From Eretmocerus hayati (taxonomy: Eukaryota > Arthropoda > Insecta > Hymenoptera > Aphelinidae), in contig CM056743.1 in NCBI GenBank assembly GCA_029851415.1, forward strand, positions 95,516,501 to 95,580,500: a stretch of 64,000 nucleotides of DNA, written 5' to 3'. Below the pieces are notes generated by a model, which was given only the letters and a program-made list of their open reading frames with translations, did not search any database and was not told the DNA's origin. Below, piece by piece: positions 23,196-34,300 of this stretch. A program made the position numbers and the translations under genes. Every line of letters begins with the position of its first letter. The stretch's first letter is position 1.

Positions 23196-23583
23196 ATGCC
23201 CACGCGATCGGGGCCCGCTCTTGCACCTCGTCAGTTACGGCAAGTCCCTGCGACAAACCGCACCTATTCATCGAGTGCAAAAATGAGTGTATCGGAAAGT
23301 GAAAGCAATAGTTTCCACGATGTTAGCAGCAGAGAGTGTGTGCTTTTTCGCACTTATGATGCTGTTCACGGGGTCCTCGGAGAGCTGACGATTGGATACG
23401 CTGCTTTCCTAGGGGCTGCGGATCGGGAAAAAGCGAGGCTCAAGGAGCTAATACGGGACGATGTGTCAGTGTCTATGGCGTGGCCCGTGAACGTCAACAT
23501 CGACTCAAGGTCCAAGAAGCTGCGCCCAGTACTGCTGAAGGCGGATTTTGACGAAATTTTGGTCAAAATCTACAAACACGGGG
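23196..23583 (+). CDS. Probable first coding exon of the BEN-domain gene
   Basis: An open frame begins at ATG 23196. A second in-frame ATG at 23283 has a better context (CAAAAATGA) and is my preferred start, giving 100 residues plus one base. The protein starts with a Ser/Glu-rich stretch and then has ordered-looking sequence (ECVLFRTYDAV, a KLRPVLLKADFDEILVKIY segment). The frame runs into a strong donor, GGGG|GTGAGTAC, at 23584. The exon ends in phase 1, and its final G joins the AT that opens the exon at 50796 to make an Asp codon. With all six exons the coding length is 1,422 nt, exactly 474 codons. The link across about 27 kb is an inference; the exon might instead belong to an unseen nearer exon. 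Confidence 0.55.
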
Positions 23584-23606
23584 GTGAGTACAATGTCAAC
23601 TGTTAG

Positions 23607-25118
23607 TACTTTTTGTGCGTGTTGCGAAATTGCCCAAGTAGGTCCTCACCGGTGACGTAGCTGACGAAACCCCCGGTATCTTCCCCGCTCGCATGTGATG
23701 GATAGTCTTGAGTGTGATTTGACCGATCGGCGTGCACTCTCTTCAGTTATTTGCCGTTATTCGTGCACGTTTTAGTATATCATTTGCGAGTTCTCAGACT
23801 GTGGCTCCGTGGAACGGTATTTTGTATTTTTTTTATCTCGCATATTATAGCAGCGGCAATGCCACCCACGAGAGCACCGGCACCAGTACCGGCGAGATCA
23901 CCGGTGCTCTAGCCGGGAACGTATGGAGCACTTTGCAGTGCGTTCTTTCTCGCTTTGCTTGGGACGAGCTCTCTTGTTTCATATTAATTATTGCCCGCTT
24001 TTGATTTCGCAAAGCTGGCCTCGCTGAATTTTTGACTCGTTTCTCTATCTCATGGTCCCTTTCAAATTTGCATCTTTATCGTTGGAAATAGGGAAGCCAA
24101 ACCATTTCGGGAAGTGCTATATTTCGTAAGTTACTGACGAAATGAACGTAGATAAGTCTGAAAATTTTTTTGACGCACCAGAGGGCTTTGAATAATCATT
24201 GAAATTTTGTATGTATCCATTGAAACGTAAACTGCCATCATACGAGCATTTTATAAACGCGTATCTTCGGCGTCATGTCAGTTTTGTAGTCTGTCGGTTT
24301 CAAAAATTTTGCTCACAAGTGGGATCAATGTCGGTCCAGGGAATTTGAATCCCAGATTTGATGACGCAAAATCGCCGAGCAATTGAATTTTCGTTCGCAT
24401 GTTTTTGGTAGAGAATCGGCGAGGACACCGGGGACCGACCCAGCGACGGCTCGGAGAGAGCACCGGCATTCCCGCCGGTGCTCGCACTGGACCTTTAAAC
24501 TTTTTTCTAGCAAATCATACGAGACTCGCCCAGAAGAAAAGCCTCTATTTGTGCACTGCAAAATTGAATTACTATACGAATTTTGCCGAATCGTTGCTTG
24601 TTGCTGTAGTACGGAATGCGAAAGTGATACCTTCTAAAAATGAGTGCGCTTGTGTTAATTCATTTCTTTATGAATTTGTTTATTCATTTATCTATTCATT
24701 TGTTTATTCATTTAGTTATCGATTGAGAGTACGCAATCGGACCTGCTCAAAGGCATTCAAGCTCTGTGGGGGTTAGAGATTTGTTACACGCATGTGCTGT
24801 CTCTAGGGAAATTTCGAGTCTCAATTTTCGTTTCGGATGTAAAACGTTAGTATCTCACTGCACAGCGTGAAGACGATTTTCTTCACGATGTATTAGCCGG
24901 TTAGATCGCCGGGAAACTACCGGGCACGTGATCGGTCCCGGTGCCGTTGCCGGGGTTACCGTTGTTGACGATACCGACTACAGCCCCGGTGTCTTCCAGC
25001 AATCAACCAACAGCACGAGTATATGCGTTGTGTGAACTCGAATTCAAATCGTAAACCCTAGCAACCCCATGGAAACGGGGGAAAAAATGTCCGAGGAAAA
25101 ATCTGAAAAAATGTACTC
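23607..25118. other. Non-coding sequence after exon 1
   Basis: I see no further exon with a convincing frame. Short hairpin-like GCACCGGCACC...CACCGGTGCTC words occur at 23870-23910 and 24460-24485. Confidence 0.4.
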
Positions 25119-25446
25119 TAAGGCTGGAATTTATAGTCGTTCTCCTTATCCGAAATCCTTACGACTTTCCTTATCCGACACCTTATGGCTGGTTTCTAAC
25201 AACTTGTCGTGACATTATGTGCAGTATTGAATTATTTGGGACCGGCAGAACAGACTAAATGCAGTTATGGGCCAAAAAGTTATAAAATATGACACGCTCA
25301 TCTATAATATGGAATTCCATTAATGAATTGAACGGAAAAATGCATAGATAGTCGCGACATGTTATTGAAAACCGTCCGTAAGGTGTAGCATAAGGGGAGC
25401 CGTAAGGATTTTGGATAAGGGCAACGACTATAAATTCCAGCCTAAA
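25119..25446. mobile_element. TIR element, about 330 bp
   Basis: The left end (AAGGCTGGAATTTATAGTCG, then CTCCTTATCCGAAATCCTTACG) is repeated inverted at the right end (25381-25446, with ATAAATTCCAGCCTAA closing). The inverted repeats are ~45 bp with few mismatches, and a second inner pair (ACACCTTATGG / GTAAGGTGTAGCATAAGG) is visible. It is non-autonomous. Confidence 0.7.
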
Positions 25447-25526
25447 TAAGTTTCATTTCGTCAACGTATTGCCGTTATCAGAATTTTTGGCTCGACTGCC
25501 AGTTATGTATAAAAAAATAATCAAAT

Positions 25527-25868
25527 TTTTTCGGGTGAAAGTGTCCATATCTTTGCGTACGAGACCAATATCGTCATAAAAATCGTCATAAAATCGGTTA
25601 TTTTTTTGTCAACAGTGAAAAAAAATTTTTTCAACTCTCGGCACTGTGCTGGGATACACAGTGCGCATGCGCCCTGTTTGACAACTATCCCACAGTGCCG
25701 AGAATTGGAAAAAAATTGGTTTTCATCGTATATAAAAAAATAACCAATTTTATCCAGTTGTGATGGCTGACAAAATTGGAGTTACGTATGAGAAACGATG
25801 AGCAAAAATTCTTATAACGATATTGGCCTCGTAAGCGGAGATATGGGCACTTTAATAGGTGAAAAAAC
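25527..25868. mobile_element. TIR/foldback element, about 340 bp
   Basis: The left half, GGTGAAAGTGTCCATATCTT then GAGACCAATATCGT, is inverted on the right (ACGATATTGGCCTCGTAAGC, GAGATATGGGCACTTTAATA, GGTGAAAAAAC). A central inverted pair, CTCGGCACTGTGCTGGGATA against TATCCCACAGTGCCGAG, surrounds CACAGTGCGCATGCGCCCTG. It is non-coding. Confidence 0.65.
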
Positions 25869-25949
25869 TTTCGAACATTTCTCCCCTCAGTTTCCACAGG
25901 GTACCCTCGCATACGAAACTGTAGAGTGAGCTTAATAGACATGGACGTG

Positions 25950-25953
25950 TGAG
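25950..25953. repeat. Target-site duplication TGAG (left)
   Basis: TGAG directly precedes the left LTR and is repeated directly after the right LTR at 46155-46158. A 4-bp duplication fits Ty3/Gypsy integrases. Confidence 0.8.
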
Positions 25954-26160
25954 TGTGATGACCCGTGCTAGTTGGTAATGGTGAGCCTTGTATATGAGGG
26001 AGCGCGGCAATGTTAGGCCACGTCCACAGATTACGACTTGACTGAATTTACAAGAGAATTGCACGGTTCACAGCTCGTGGGTAAAATTCGATTTAAACAC
26101 TTGAAAGTGTATGGAGGTTGGGTGGAGAACAGAATACTCACAAATCGGCACAAATTCCGA

Positions 26161-26166
26161 TTTATT
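26161..26166 (-). promoter_or_regulatory. LTR polyadenylation signal AATAAA
   Basis: TTTATT on the + strand gives AATAAA on the element's strand, about 370 bases after the TATA box, in a suitable place for the end of R. The 5' LTR has it at 44891-44896. Confidence 0.55.
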
Positions 26167-26532
26167 AACTGGTTTTCCTCAATACAATTGGATGATACTT
26201 CGATAATTAATCAATGTTCAGCTGTCTTCGCACACTGCGTGCACGTAGGTAGATTCAGGAATTCAGCGTCGCCGGTGATGATGTAGTACTTGAGCTGGTA
26301 GAAATTCCAATGTTGGTGTTCACAGGGTTGTTTGTTCGACGACTTTGTTCCAGATGGGACTCCTCCAGGAGTCGGTCTGGTAGTTATTGGTGCTGCTTCA
26401 GCTGGATGAACGGGCGTAACGTGGGAGTCCAGTGTGAAGATTTAAGTAAGCGTATGTCAGGAGTAACTCTATGCAGAGACTGGCCGAGAGAAACTCTGAG
26501 ACACAAGTGAGAGAGAGCCACTCCGTGGCTCT

Positions 26533-26543
26533 CCTTATATAGG
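26533..26543 (-). promoter_or_regulatory. LTR TATA box (CCTATATAAGG)
   Basis: CCTATATAAGG on the minus strand sits between the U3 repeats and a GAGAGCCAC hairpin. A start about 30-34 bases downstream would fall in the CTCTCTCACTTG stretch near 26508. The equivalent box in the active 5' LTR is 45264-45274. Confidence 0.65.
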
Positions 26544-26594
26544 ACCGGGTAGCTAGGGAATCCGATGCTCCCCACTCTTGATCCGGAAATACTT

Positions 26595-27200
26595 CGCATT
26601 CCTGGGCGGCGGCACATCTTACGAGGTACTTGACATTCCACAGCTGCAATCTGAACATCAACGGGTGGGCCGCGCCATGGGTCTCATCCGCATTCCAAAA
26701 GCTGGGTGGGCTCCCACAGCTGCTTCCGCATTCCAATGTCGAATGGAAGTCGTCCATGAAGCTGCATCCGCATTCCAATCTCAAGTGGCTGAGCCACCCT
26801 ATACAGCTGCATCCGCATTCCAAGGTTAAGTGGTTGAGCCACCCCTCTTTTCTCCACATCCGCATTCCACTGACTTCCGCATTCTGATCTCACGGTGGCT
26901 GGACCGCTTCGCGCAGCGCAGCTGCATCCGCATTCCAAGGTTAAGTGGCTGAGCCACCCCTCTTTGTTCACATCCGCATTCCAGTGCGTGGGTGGTCCAA
27001 GGACTCGCAGCCGTATTCCAATAGCTACCGCATTCCAGTGGCTTCCGCATTCCAGTGGCTTCCGCATTCCGGTGCCTGGGTGGTCCAGGGACTTGCGCCC
27101 GCATTCCAATGGCTTCCGCATTCCAGTGGCTTCCGCATTCCAGTGGCTTCCGCATTCCGGTGCCTGGGTGGTCCAGGGACTTGCGCCCGCATTCCAGTCC
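26595..27200 (-). repeat. U3 array of TGGAATGCGG motifs (3' LTR)
   Basis: About 18 copies of GGAATG (mostly TGGAATGCGG on the element's strand, CCGCATTCCA on +) are spread through 600 bp. Spacing is 35-50 bp in the TATA-proximal half and 17 bp in the distal half (unit GCATTCCAGTGGCTTCC), where an ~87-bp higher-order repeat containing CCTGGGTGGTCCAGGGAC also appears. The core is identical to the TEAD/Scalloped recognition sequence. Its use as an enhancer is inferred. Confidence 0.75.
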
Positions 27201-27423
27201 ACAGATCCTGAAACAGACATTTGTCCTGCGATGCTCGCGACTTTTGTCAAAACCGCTCGCCCGCAATTGCATTATCATTTAATCTTAACAATTTCTTATC
27301 CTTTCACTTGAAATTTGCTCATTAGCGGAGTATGCCTGGTGACGTACTTTGTGGACTGCCCCTATAGTCTCGGCGTGAGCGCTTCGCCGCGATTCGCAGT
27401 GGCTCTTTTAGAGCCACATCACA

Positions 27424-27435
27424 GCTCCCCTCATA
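27424..27435 (-). other. Polypurine tract beside the 3' LTR
   Basis: On the element's strand the bases next to the LTR read TATGAGGGGAGC, a short purine run suited to priming plus-strand DNA synthesis. A hairpin, GAAATGCAG / CTGCATTTC (27440-27468), lies just upstream of it. Both recur near 28940-29000. Confidence 0.55.
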
Positions 27436-30297
27436 CACGAAATGCAGTCTCCATGAGGCTGCATTTCAAAAATCATAACCGAGCAACGCAATCTGCTTGA
27501 AGGAATATACCAAATAAACCTATCTGGCAAGTTGCGACTGCTGAAATCCATTTTGATCCCCCACAACATTCTGATTTTACGATTTTGATTGAAAATCCAT
27601 ACGAGAGCCTTTACGTGATAATTTTGGGTAATTTATAGATGAACCAATACGATTTTAGGGTTGAAATGCCTTAGAGCTTTTGTATACCAAAATTGTTCAT
27701 CAACAGAATTCCCCGAGACTGTCAGGGAGATTTTCTAGTACCAAAAAGTACGCGTGCGAAATTCCAGATCGGTTAACCATCCCGTCTAGGAGTACTGATC
27801 CCCAAAAGTTGACGTGTTTCGCATATTTTCAACATTGTGCTTATGGGAGCGAGCCGCAAAATCTGATCAAGAGAAAACGGTGGGCTGCGAGATAATAAAG
27901 CTTACGTACCGATGGATCGTATGGATAAGCCTGAAGATGATTGAGTAGTTGTCTATACGAGGTTGAACCAGAGCGTAAAAAAAAAAAAATGTCTCATCCT
28001 CGGTGAAACTCCGCCACAAAACCGAGGCACGTGGCTTGGGGACTAAACCAACCATTCTGGCCACAATACCCATGAAAAATGGTCGGTCTAACATTTTACT
28101 TCGAGGAAAATTCCTGAGCATACCCTCAGCGACTCCGACGCCGGCGCTGGAGGCATACGTCAATCTGCCAATGCCACAATCATGGAACTGACATCTCGAC
28201 CCTTAATCCTTACAAATAAAAAGGAGAAGTGAACGGATCGATCTGGAAATTCACTCCCGAATGCATTTCAATAGAACACGTGCAGGAAAAATTAAATGGA
28301 GTGATTTGGAGCTTGTTTGTTGAAATGAAAGACCGCCACACGCTCTGGGCAAGTTATCGCGATAATACTCATATACAAGACCGGTTCTTTGCCAAGTAAC
28401 TGTAAAGCAAGGAAAGCTCTTTCTTCTACTAGTGTGAGTCTTCATTACGACTTTCTTTCACAATCCAGAGCTAGCGTTCTCAAAGTGAAAGATCAAGTTA
28501 GCACAAGTTGCCAAAACAAAATAACTCGCTTTGAAAAAACTGGTTTGAATCACAGGGCCCAAAGACTCATTCGTCGTCAATTCATCCACGTTCCTTAATA
28601 GCCAATAGTTCAATACGTCCAAAAGTTTTCCTCGAGTGATCATTTTTCAGAGTAGATACTTATTTTTCTTCTTTATGTGCTTAATTCTTCCATTTATCTC
28701 CCGATGTATAAGTGTGATCATGTTGAAGCAAAAATCAAAATTTCCTAAGAATGTTCGAAGCACGTGGGCATTGTCATCAAGGTCTTCCTTAAGTATGTCT
28801 GTCCAGAAAAGAACTGCAGAATAGAATATGTTTGGATAAGTATCTTATCAAGGAAAGATAAAACCACAGTGGAGCAGAATGGCCGACAGCGCCTGTCACG
28901 ATGAGGTGTTGTGGGAGTAATACGATTCGTGGTGGCTCTCCTAGAGCCACCTCACTGCTCCCCCCATACACGAAATGCAGTCTCCATGAGGCTGCATTTC
29001 TAGTCTTAAACTTCGTGAAATGTTCGATCTATGGTTTGTTCTGTTTTTCTATGTTATTAGCTTCCAACCATCAATTTACCTGGTCTTGAAAACCTTATGT
29101 GGTCGCTGTCCACGGAATGATATAACACTTTGAATTTAGCAGTGAGTTGTCGAAGTTAAAGGAAACGAATTGAAGCTCGTTAGCTTTATATACTGAAGTC
29201 AAGTCAGTCTGACTATATCCATCTCAATCGTTCCTACAATATCTCGAATCCAATTTCGATTGGTGTTGATATTATTGCAAGTGATGCTGATCACCACCTT
29301 TATATTCCGAAAGCTCAAGTGTCAAAATTTCAATCGAAACTCCTATATGTTTCGCCAGCTTTTTACGGGGTAACAAGATTTACCAAAAATCAACGATTGG
29401 AGTACGAATTCCCTTTCCATTTGAACTATTATTCGACATGACAGATTGAAAAATCAAGTTTGCTGAGAACGTATATTAGACTCTGTCTTCTTTTATTATC
29501 AATTTTAGCAACTCCGGGTCGTATGTCATTTCTCGAAGGTTTTTGGTTCATTTTATTTTTATTTCCTATTCATACTGTACATAAATGTATACTTCGATAC
29601 ATGAACTTAACATATACATAAACCGTCGTACAGACTGAAACTTATCAAGAGTAAGAACTTGTACACTGTGACTCTCCCTGGAACGCTGGTATTTGTACTT
29701 AATTGTTACATCAGTTACAACTCCAGACTGAGGTTGTCATTGTTTAAGACTCAAGTAATGAAATACAAGCTCGAAATAAAACGCTGCAATCACCCCAACG
29801 TATACAAGCTCAATGCTGAAAATTGAACACACAAAACTAATTCGATAATCTAGACTCAAATCTACAGTTATTTAAACATACTCATAGAATTGAAGGCCAC
29901 CATCGAATAACGTTATAGGCAAAAGAAAAATTTCAAATAATTGGAAGTTACTATGGAAAATTTGTTGTTAAGAAAAATTTTGTCCTTTTTTTTTTCTTTC
30001 ATTAAACGTGAGATAAAGTCAATTCTTGGCGCCATTACAACAAATATGGGAAGATATTCCTACCTTATGCTAAATATGTTATGAAAAATGAATAAAAATC
30101 GAATTTTAATTAAAAACTAGGTGAATACAAGAGTCACTAATAATTGATTTTAGGAGCCATCAAATGCTGAAAACAAAATCAAACTTTCTCTTATATGATT
30201 GATATGTTGGTCTGAGAGTTGTCGTTGAACATCGGGTTCTGGCACTGACGCCAGAATCATTATATTTTCATGCTGTGCTGAGTCTTGTTAGTGAATC
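27436..30297 (-). other. 3' non-coding region of the element, distal part
   Basis: About 2.9 kb without convincing ORFs. It contains a second copy of the LTR-edge/PPT/hairpin module at 28920-29000. The rest is AT-rich with no domain or terminal repeats that I can see. Confidence 0.5.
28920..29000 (-). repeat. Internal duplicate of the LTR edge + PPT + hairpin module
   Basis: This ~80-bp stretch matches 27390-27468: GTGGCTCTCCTAGAGCCAC keeps both arms of the LTR-end hairpin and changes only the loop. A CTCACTGCTCCCCCCATACACG stretch corresponds to the LTR/PPT junction, and GAAATGCAG...CTGCATTTC is unchanged. Flanking sequence does not match on either side. Confidence 0.75.
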
Positions 30298-31335
30298 TCA
30301 GTGGTTCCAGAATATAGCTGCCTGAGCTAGGGTAGCTCTCAGCCTCACACCCCCTTGTATTTCCGGCCAATGTGCGTCTAGCATTCCAAGGCAGATGCGA
30401 CATCTATCCATGTCTTCGAAAAAAAATGCGACTCGACCGCATTCGCAATAGATATGTGGTAAGACTCTTGTTAATCCTAACACATGTTCGTCAAAGATTT
30501 GCCAGCCAAGATATCGGTTGAAGTCACCAGGTTGTTCGATTATGCACCTGTGGCATCTCCAGATGTTCCTGTCGGGGGAGAGGGCCACTGTGCCATGCAC
30601 ATGCCCCATGCGCATCTCTCCCTGTTGTGGCTCCATCCTGAAAAAGCCGTGATGCAAGGCCTCGATCAGTGCAGCGGCGTTTGGACCTTGGGGCACAAAT
30701 AGAATCCTAAATGGTTCAATTGCTTCGTAAAGTCCTGGAGCCGGTGCTCTCTCTAGGACATCCAACCTTCTAGGTAGGGGATTTCCTATTTGTCCTAGGT
30801 TGATCTCTATAAGGAATGGTGGTCTGTCATTTCCGATTTGGTCGTCCTCGACGAGTACTGGTTCTTCTGGATGCACGCGGTCTCTAGGTGGCTCTAAGAA
30901 CTCGTGCATCTCGAAGTCGAAGGGTATCAGTGGTGGCTGGTTCAAAAGAAAGGGCTCCAAATCGCGAATACGACGTTCTAGGGGTCCACGTCTGCGAACG
31001 TCGTCATCACCGGAGGCGTACCCTTCGTCTTCGTCATTGGGATGATCAAGAGCCTCGAATCCCCTCATCTCATCTATGATCCTACGTAGAGGAATGGCTT
31101 CTGGTACCGGGTGGGCTGGACCTTGTTGAGCATCCATTCCAGGCGGTATTCTTGCGACTGGACGTTCTCGGTCTGGGTCCACGTCAGCCTGGCCCCGTAT
31201 TTCATAGACGATTTGTACCTCATCATCATCGTCGTTGCATTCGAGATTCTGGTTCTCTGGCCTAGGTTCTATCCTTGCTTGAGGTATTGCGGCCATGTGG
31301 TACAGCAACGCCAATTCTTGTTCGTCCTGGGCCAT
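30298..31335 (-). CDS. Accessory ORF downstream of pol: acidic protein with C-terminal Cys/His cluster
   Basis: The longest open stretch reaches a GTG at 31398, but the first ATG (31335, context GTAAAATGG) gives 345 residues and directly follows TTCTCAACTCTGTAG, a good splice acceptor. A spliced subgenomic message is therefore likely. The protein is acidic and proline-rich over residues 30-200 (an NDDDDE run near 35-40, EDEGYASGDDD near 102-112). The last ~85 residues hold Cys261/Cys264, His284, His294, Cys297/Cys299 and Cys312/Cys315, which look like two zinc sites. There is no signal peptide or membrane segment, so it is not an envelope despite the env position. I do not recognise the family; a RING-like fold is possible but the spacing is not canonical. 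Confidence 0.75.
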   Translation of the reverse strand: MAQDEQELALLYHMAAIPQARIEPRPENQNLECNDDDDEVQIVYEIRGQADVDPDRERPVARIPPGMDAQQGPAHPVPEAIPLRRIIDEMRGFEALDHPNDEDEGYASGDDDVRRRGPLERRIRDLEPFLLNQPPLIPFDFEMHEFLEPPRDRVHPEEPVLVEDDQIGNDRPPFLIEINLGQIGNPLPRRLDVLERAPAPGLYEAIEPFRILFVPQGPNAAALIEALHHGFFRMEPQQGEMRMGHVHGTVALSPDRNIWRCHRCIIEQPGDFNRYLGWQIFDEHVLGLTRVLPHIYCECGRVAFFFEDMDRCRICLGMLDAHWPEIQGGVRLRATLAQAAIFWNH

Positions 31336-34300
31336 TTTACCTACAGAGTTGAGAAATTTTGTAAAATATTGTATCTTTGGCCTCAGATTGAAATTCACTG
31401 AGTTTGCAATATGACTTGAAATGTTATGGACGAGATTTGTCGTTCCAGTAAATGTAATTATTCACGCTTGAATTTGCGAGGAAAGCCAGCTAGCACAAAA
31501 TGTTCCATCATCCAGCGGAAACGAGACCGTGGGGCGGCAGATACGAACGCGAATCTGAGTAGAACACAATTTTGACAGCGAGTCACAACTAGAAGAGAGA
31601 TATGGATAGCGCATGAAAATACTCTGTCGGTTCCGTGTTCAATAAGAAGACACGGCGCACACCAGTGCTATAGCGAGCGACACCATGAGGGCATATATGT
31701 GCGCGAACTCCACTTTATAAGGTTACGGTAAGAATGCAGGAGAGAGAACGAGCGAGCCTATACACGATGCGCTGCAGAGAGTGAGACACCACGAAATTTC
31801 GTCGCATGCGCAGTTGCCATGAGAAGAGAAGGGAAGACAATAAGATATAGATAGAGAGCGTTGCTTAGTCCGACCGGCACGGCAACGGACAGCGAGCAAG
31901 AGAGAGACAACTGGATACGACCTGAACATGCGTGAATTGGCTCGCACATGCTACCAGGGCCACGTGCTATTGCCAGATGCATCCGGCACTTGTGAACGTC
32001 TTTCATACTACCGGATTTCTCTTTTGTTTTTCGACATTTTTACTGATCCTCATACGGATGCGAACGTTCTCGAAAATCTTTGTTTCCGCCATCTTACTTG
32101 TTTTTGTCGATGCAAGCGCCTGATTTTACGTTAATTGTAATTGAATAAAAAAAATAGTCCACCAAGCAATAAGTCTAACGTGAACAATGATTTGTGGTAT
32201 TCGCTGGTCATCCATCGTTATCGCAAAAATACAATATCAATCGCGCATAAGTGGTTATTTTGTTTATTAGCGATAGTAGCTCTATCGTCTAGGTTGCACA
32301 TTTATCACTGTTCTAGCACATCATTATGCACAACATGACTTACTTGGTAAAAGTCTGTCTTGAATAGCCAAATTATCGCTTCAAGACTGGGTTCGGGGCC
32401 AGGCCACTAGCAGCGATGACCTTCTTCCTTGGAGGTTGTCGACACTTGACTCGGCGAACGTACCCTCTGATGAATTATAATTTCGTGATAAACTCGGTTA
32501 CTCTGGTGTTGACGGCTGATCCACTGATATTCGATTATATTAGTGTTTAGAGAAATTGACAAGTGGTGTTGCCCTTTTCGGTGATCCGCCCAGACTGATG
32601 TTCGCACCGTCGTGCTCCTACGCCGCTTCTCTGCCGTCTTGCGGCGGCGGCTCGTAGCGGCGGCGGCTCGTCGATTTTTTTTTTTTTTTTTTTTTTTTTT
32701 GTATTTAATGCGAATCCTCGTGTTCTGAATCTAACCTATGCATAATTTGTATCATTCTCCTATCAAAATTTATCAACTCGATTTGTGGTCTAGATTTCAT
32801 AACGGTGGTCATATATTCATTGATGTTGGTTGCGAGCATCTTGCAGAACATGTATTCCAAAATTCTTGTAAACTTTTGTATTAACTTCCGGGTGAGAATA
32901 ATGAATGCTCAAGGTCTTCCCCCAATGAAATCGTAGATATGAGAAAATTTAGCTATTACTGAATCTGGATTGAGTCAATTCAATCAGGATTTGCAATGAT
33001 TATCATCGAGCACATTAATTCGTTATAGGAGAAAAATGATGTTGTATCCGACGGACAAGTGACATACCGTCAAAAATGTTATAAAGTGTGGATATCTTCA
33101 TTACTTTATTTCCAGATGACACTCCCTCCTTTTTTATTTCTGAAAACTAAAATTTGTTTGTTCACAAGCGAATAAGTTTTGAATCAGGATCGTTGTAACA
33201 TTCATTTTAGCAATCACTTTTCAAAAATCAAGTAATATTCACACACTTGTGTGTGGACACAGAGCAAGAGTATCATCTGCTCACGATTTTTGTCAGCTTG
33301 GTATATCATTGTTTCACCAATGTAATATGGCTCTCGTAGCAGAAAGTTCTCGAGTAAATTGAACCCTTTCCATCAATGTCTTGCACAAACATCTTCAGAA
33401 CTGCTGACTCTCTCCCCCCCCCCTGTATTCAGATTCTGATTATATATTCTTTCCCCAAAAATATCATTCCCGCGACCTTATGGTTATTGCATGGGATTAT
33501 TCAAAATCCAGCTGCAAATCAAGAACGGCAGATAGTATGCGGGCGAGCGATGCAGAAAATCTGTCGCGAGCTAGAATCAGAGCAGGATTCTTGGGGAGAT
33601 CATCACGACCCCGTCTACAAGAATTCAGTCGTAAGGCACGATATAGTGAAAACACTAATCGGTAAATCTCACGAAGTATTCGTCCTGTCCGAACAGGCAT
33701 TTTTTTCACGTCGTTAGGATAACATTCGTGTTTGTCCCGCCGCTCGATCAGTTTTGCACTACTCAAAATTTCACTTTTTGCTTCAGAAAAGTGCTGGGGG
33801 ATGCTTCTTTATGACAAATCGCAATTTTCAATGGATAAGACCACAATTTCTTCCGTTTTAGCTCGCAGTAGGCGGCGGTCAACTGATTGGTATGGAACCT
33901 GGACACACAATGGATAACGATGTAAAGAGACGCACACTTGTGCTCACCAATGCGTCGGAGGCGACGATTTGTCGGAGCGAACTCTGACTTTAACTCTTCC
34001 TCTGTCTCTCCCCCCTTTTTTTTTGTGTATTGGTTCCAATAGAAATGACACCCTGTTTTACTTTTAAAAAATCGACAAACCTGTCTCAACAACGATAGTG
34101 TGCTCAATTCCGCATAACTGGCTTAAGCACACGAAATTTCGATTCTGTTTCGGATCAAACTCAAATGTAAACTAATATCATGCCTCAAGGGAATGTATAA
34201 GGACCACCATAAATACAACCTCACTTCGGTCGTGATGCGAGTCCTGAGAGAACTGACAAATCACGAAAAATGAGTGTCTCGGCCGAGGCGCAATCCGTAT

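Larger units (their letters stand above)
25954..27423 (-). repeat. 3' LTR (left in window)
   Basis: This 1,470-bp LTR matches 44684-46154, apart from one G missing after 26390. On the minus strand U3 runs from 27423 to about 26510, with a TATA box at 26543-26533 and R/U5 beyond. An AATAAA polyadenylation signal lies at 26166-26161. A perfect 8-bp hairpin, GTGGCTCT TTT AGAGCCAC (27400-27418), sits a few bases inside the U3 terminus. GAGAGCCAC TCC GTGGCTCTC (26515-26535) repeats the theme beside the TATA box. Long frames found here on either strand are shadows of the internal repeats. Confidence 0.9.

Noticed and set aside
26384..27311. Overlapping ORFs of 75-188 residues on both strands in each LTR
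   Set aside because: They come from the GC-rich GCATTCCA repeats of U3; all frames are open by composition and the same set appears in both LTRs.
27470..28930. An older 3' LTR lying inside the young one
   Set aside because: Its length is close to an LTR and it is bounded by the border module, but the body shares neither the U3 repeats nor the R/U5 sequence.
30298..31335. env gene of an errantivirus-type element
   Set aside because: No signal peptide, furin-like site, fusion peptide or membrane anchor; the protein is acidic with a Cys/His cluster.
33376..33717. 113-residue + strand ORF inside the retrotransposon
   Set aside because: Antisense to the element, with no recognisable motif; two other frames are open in the same place.
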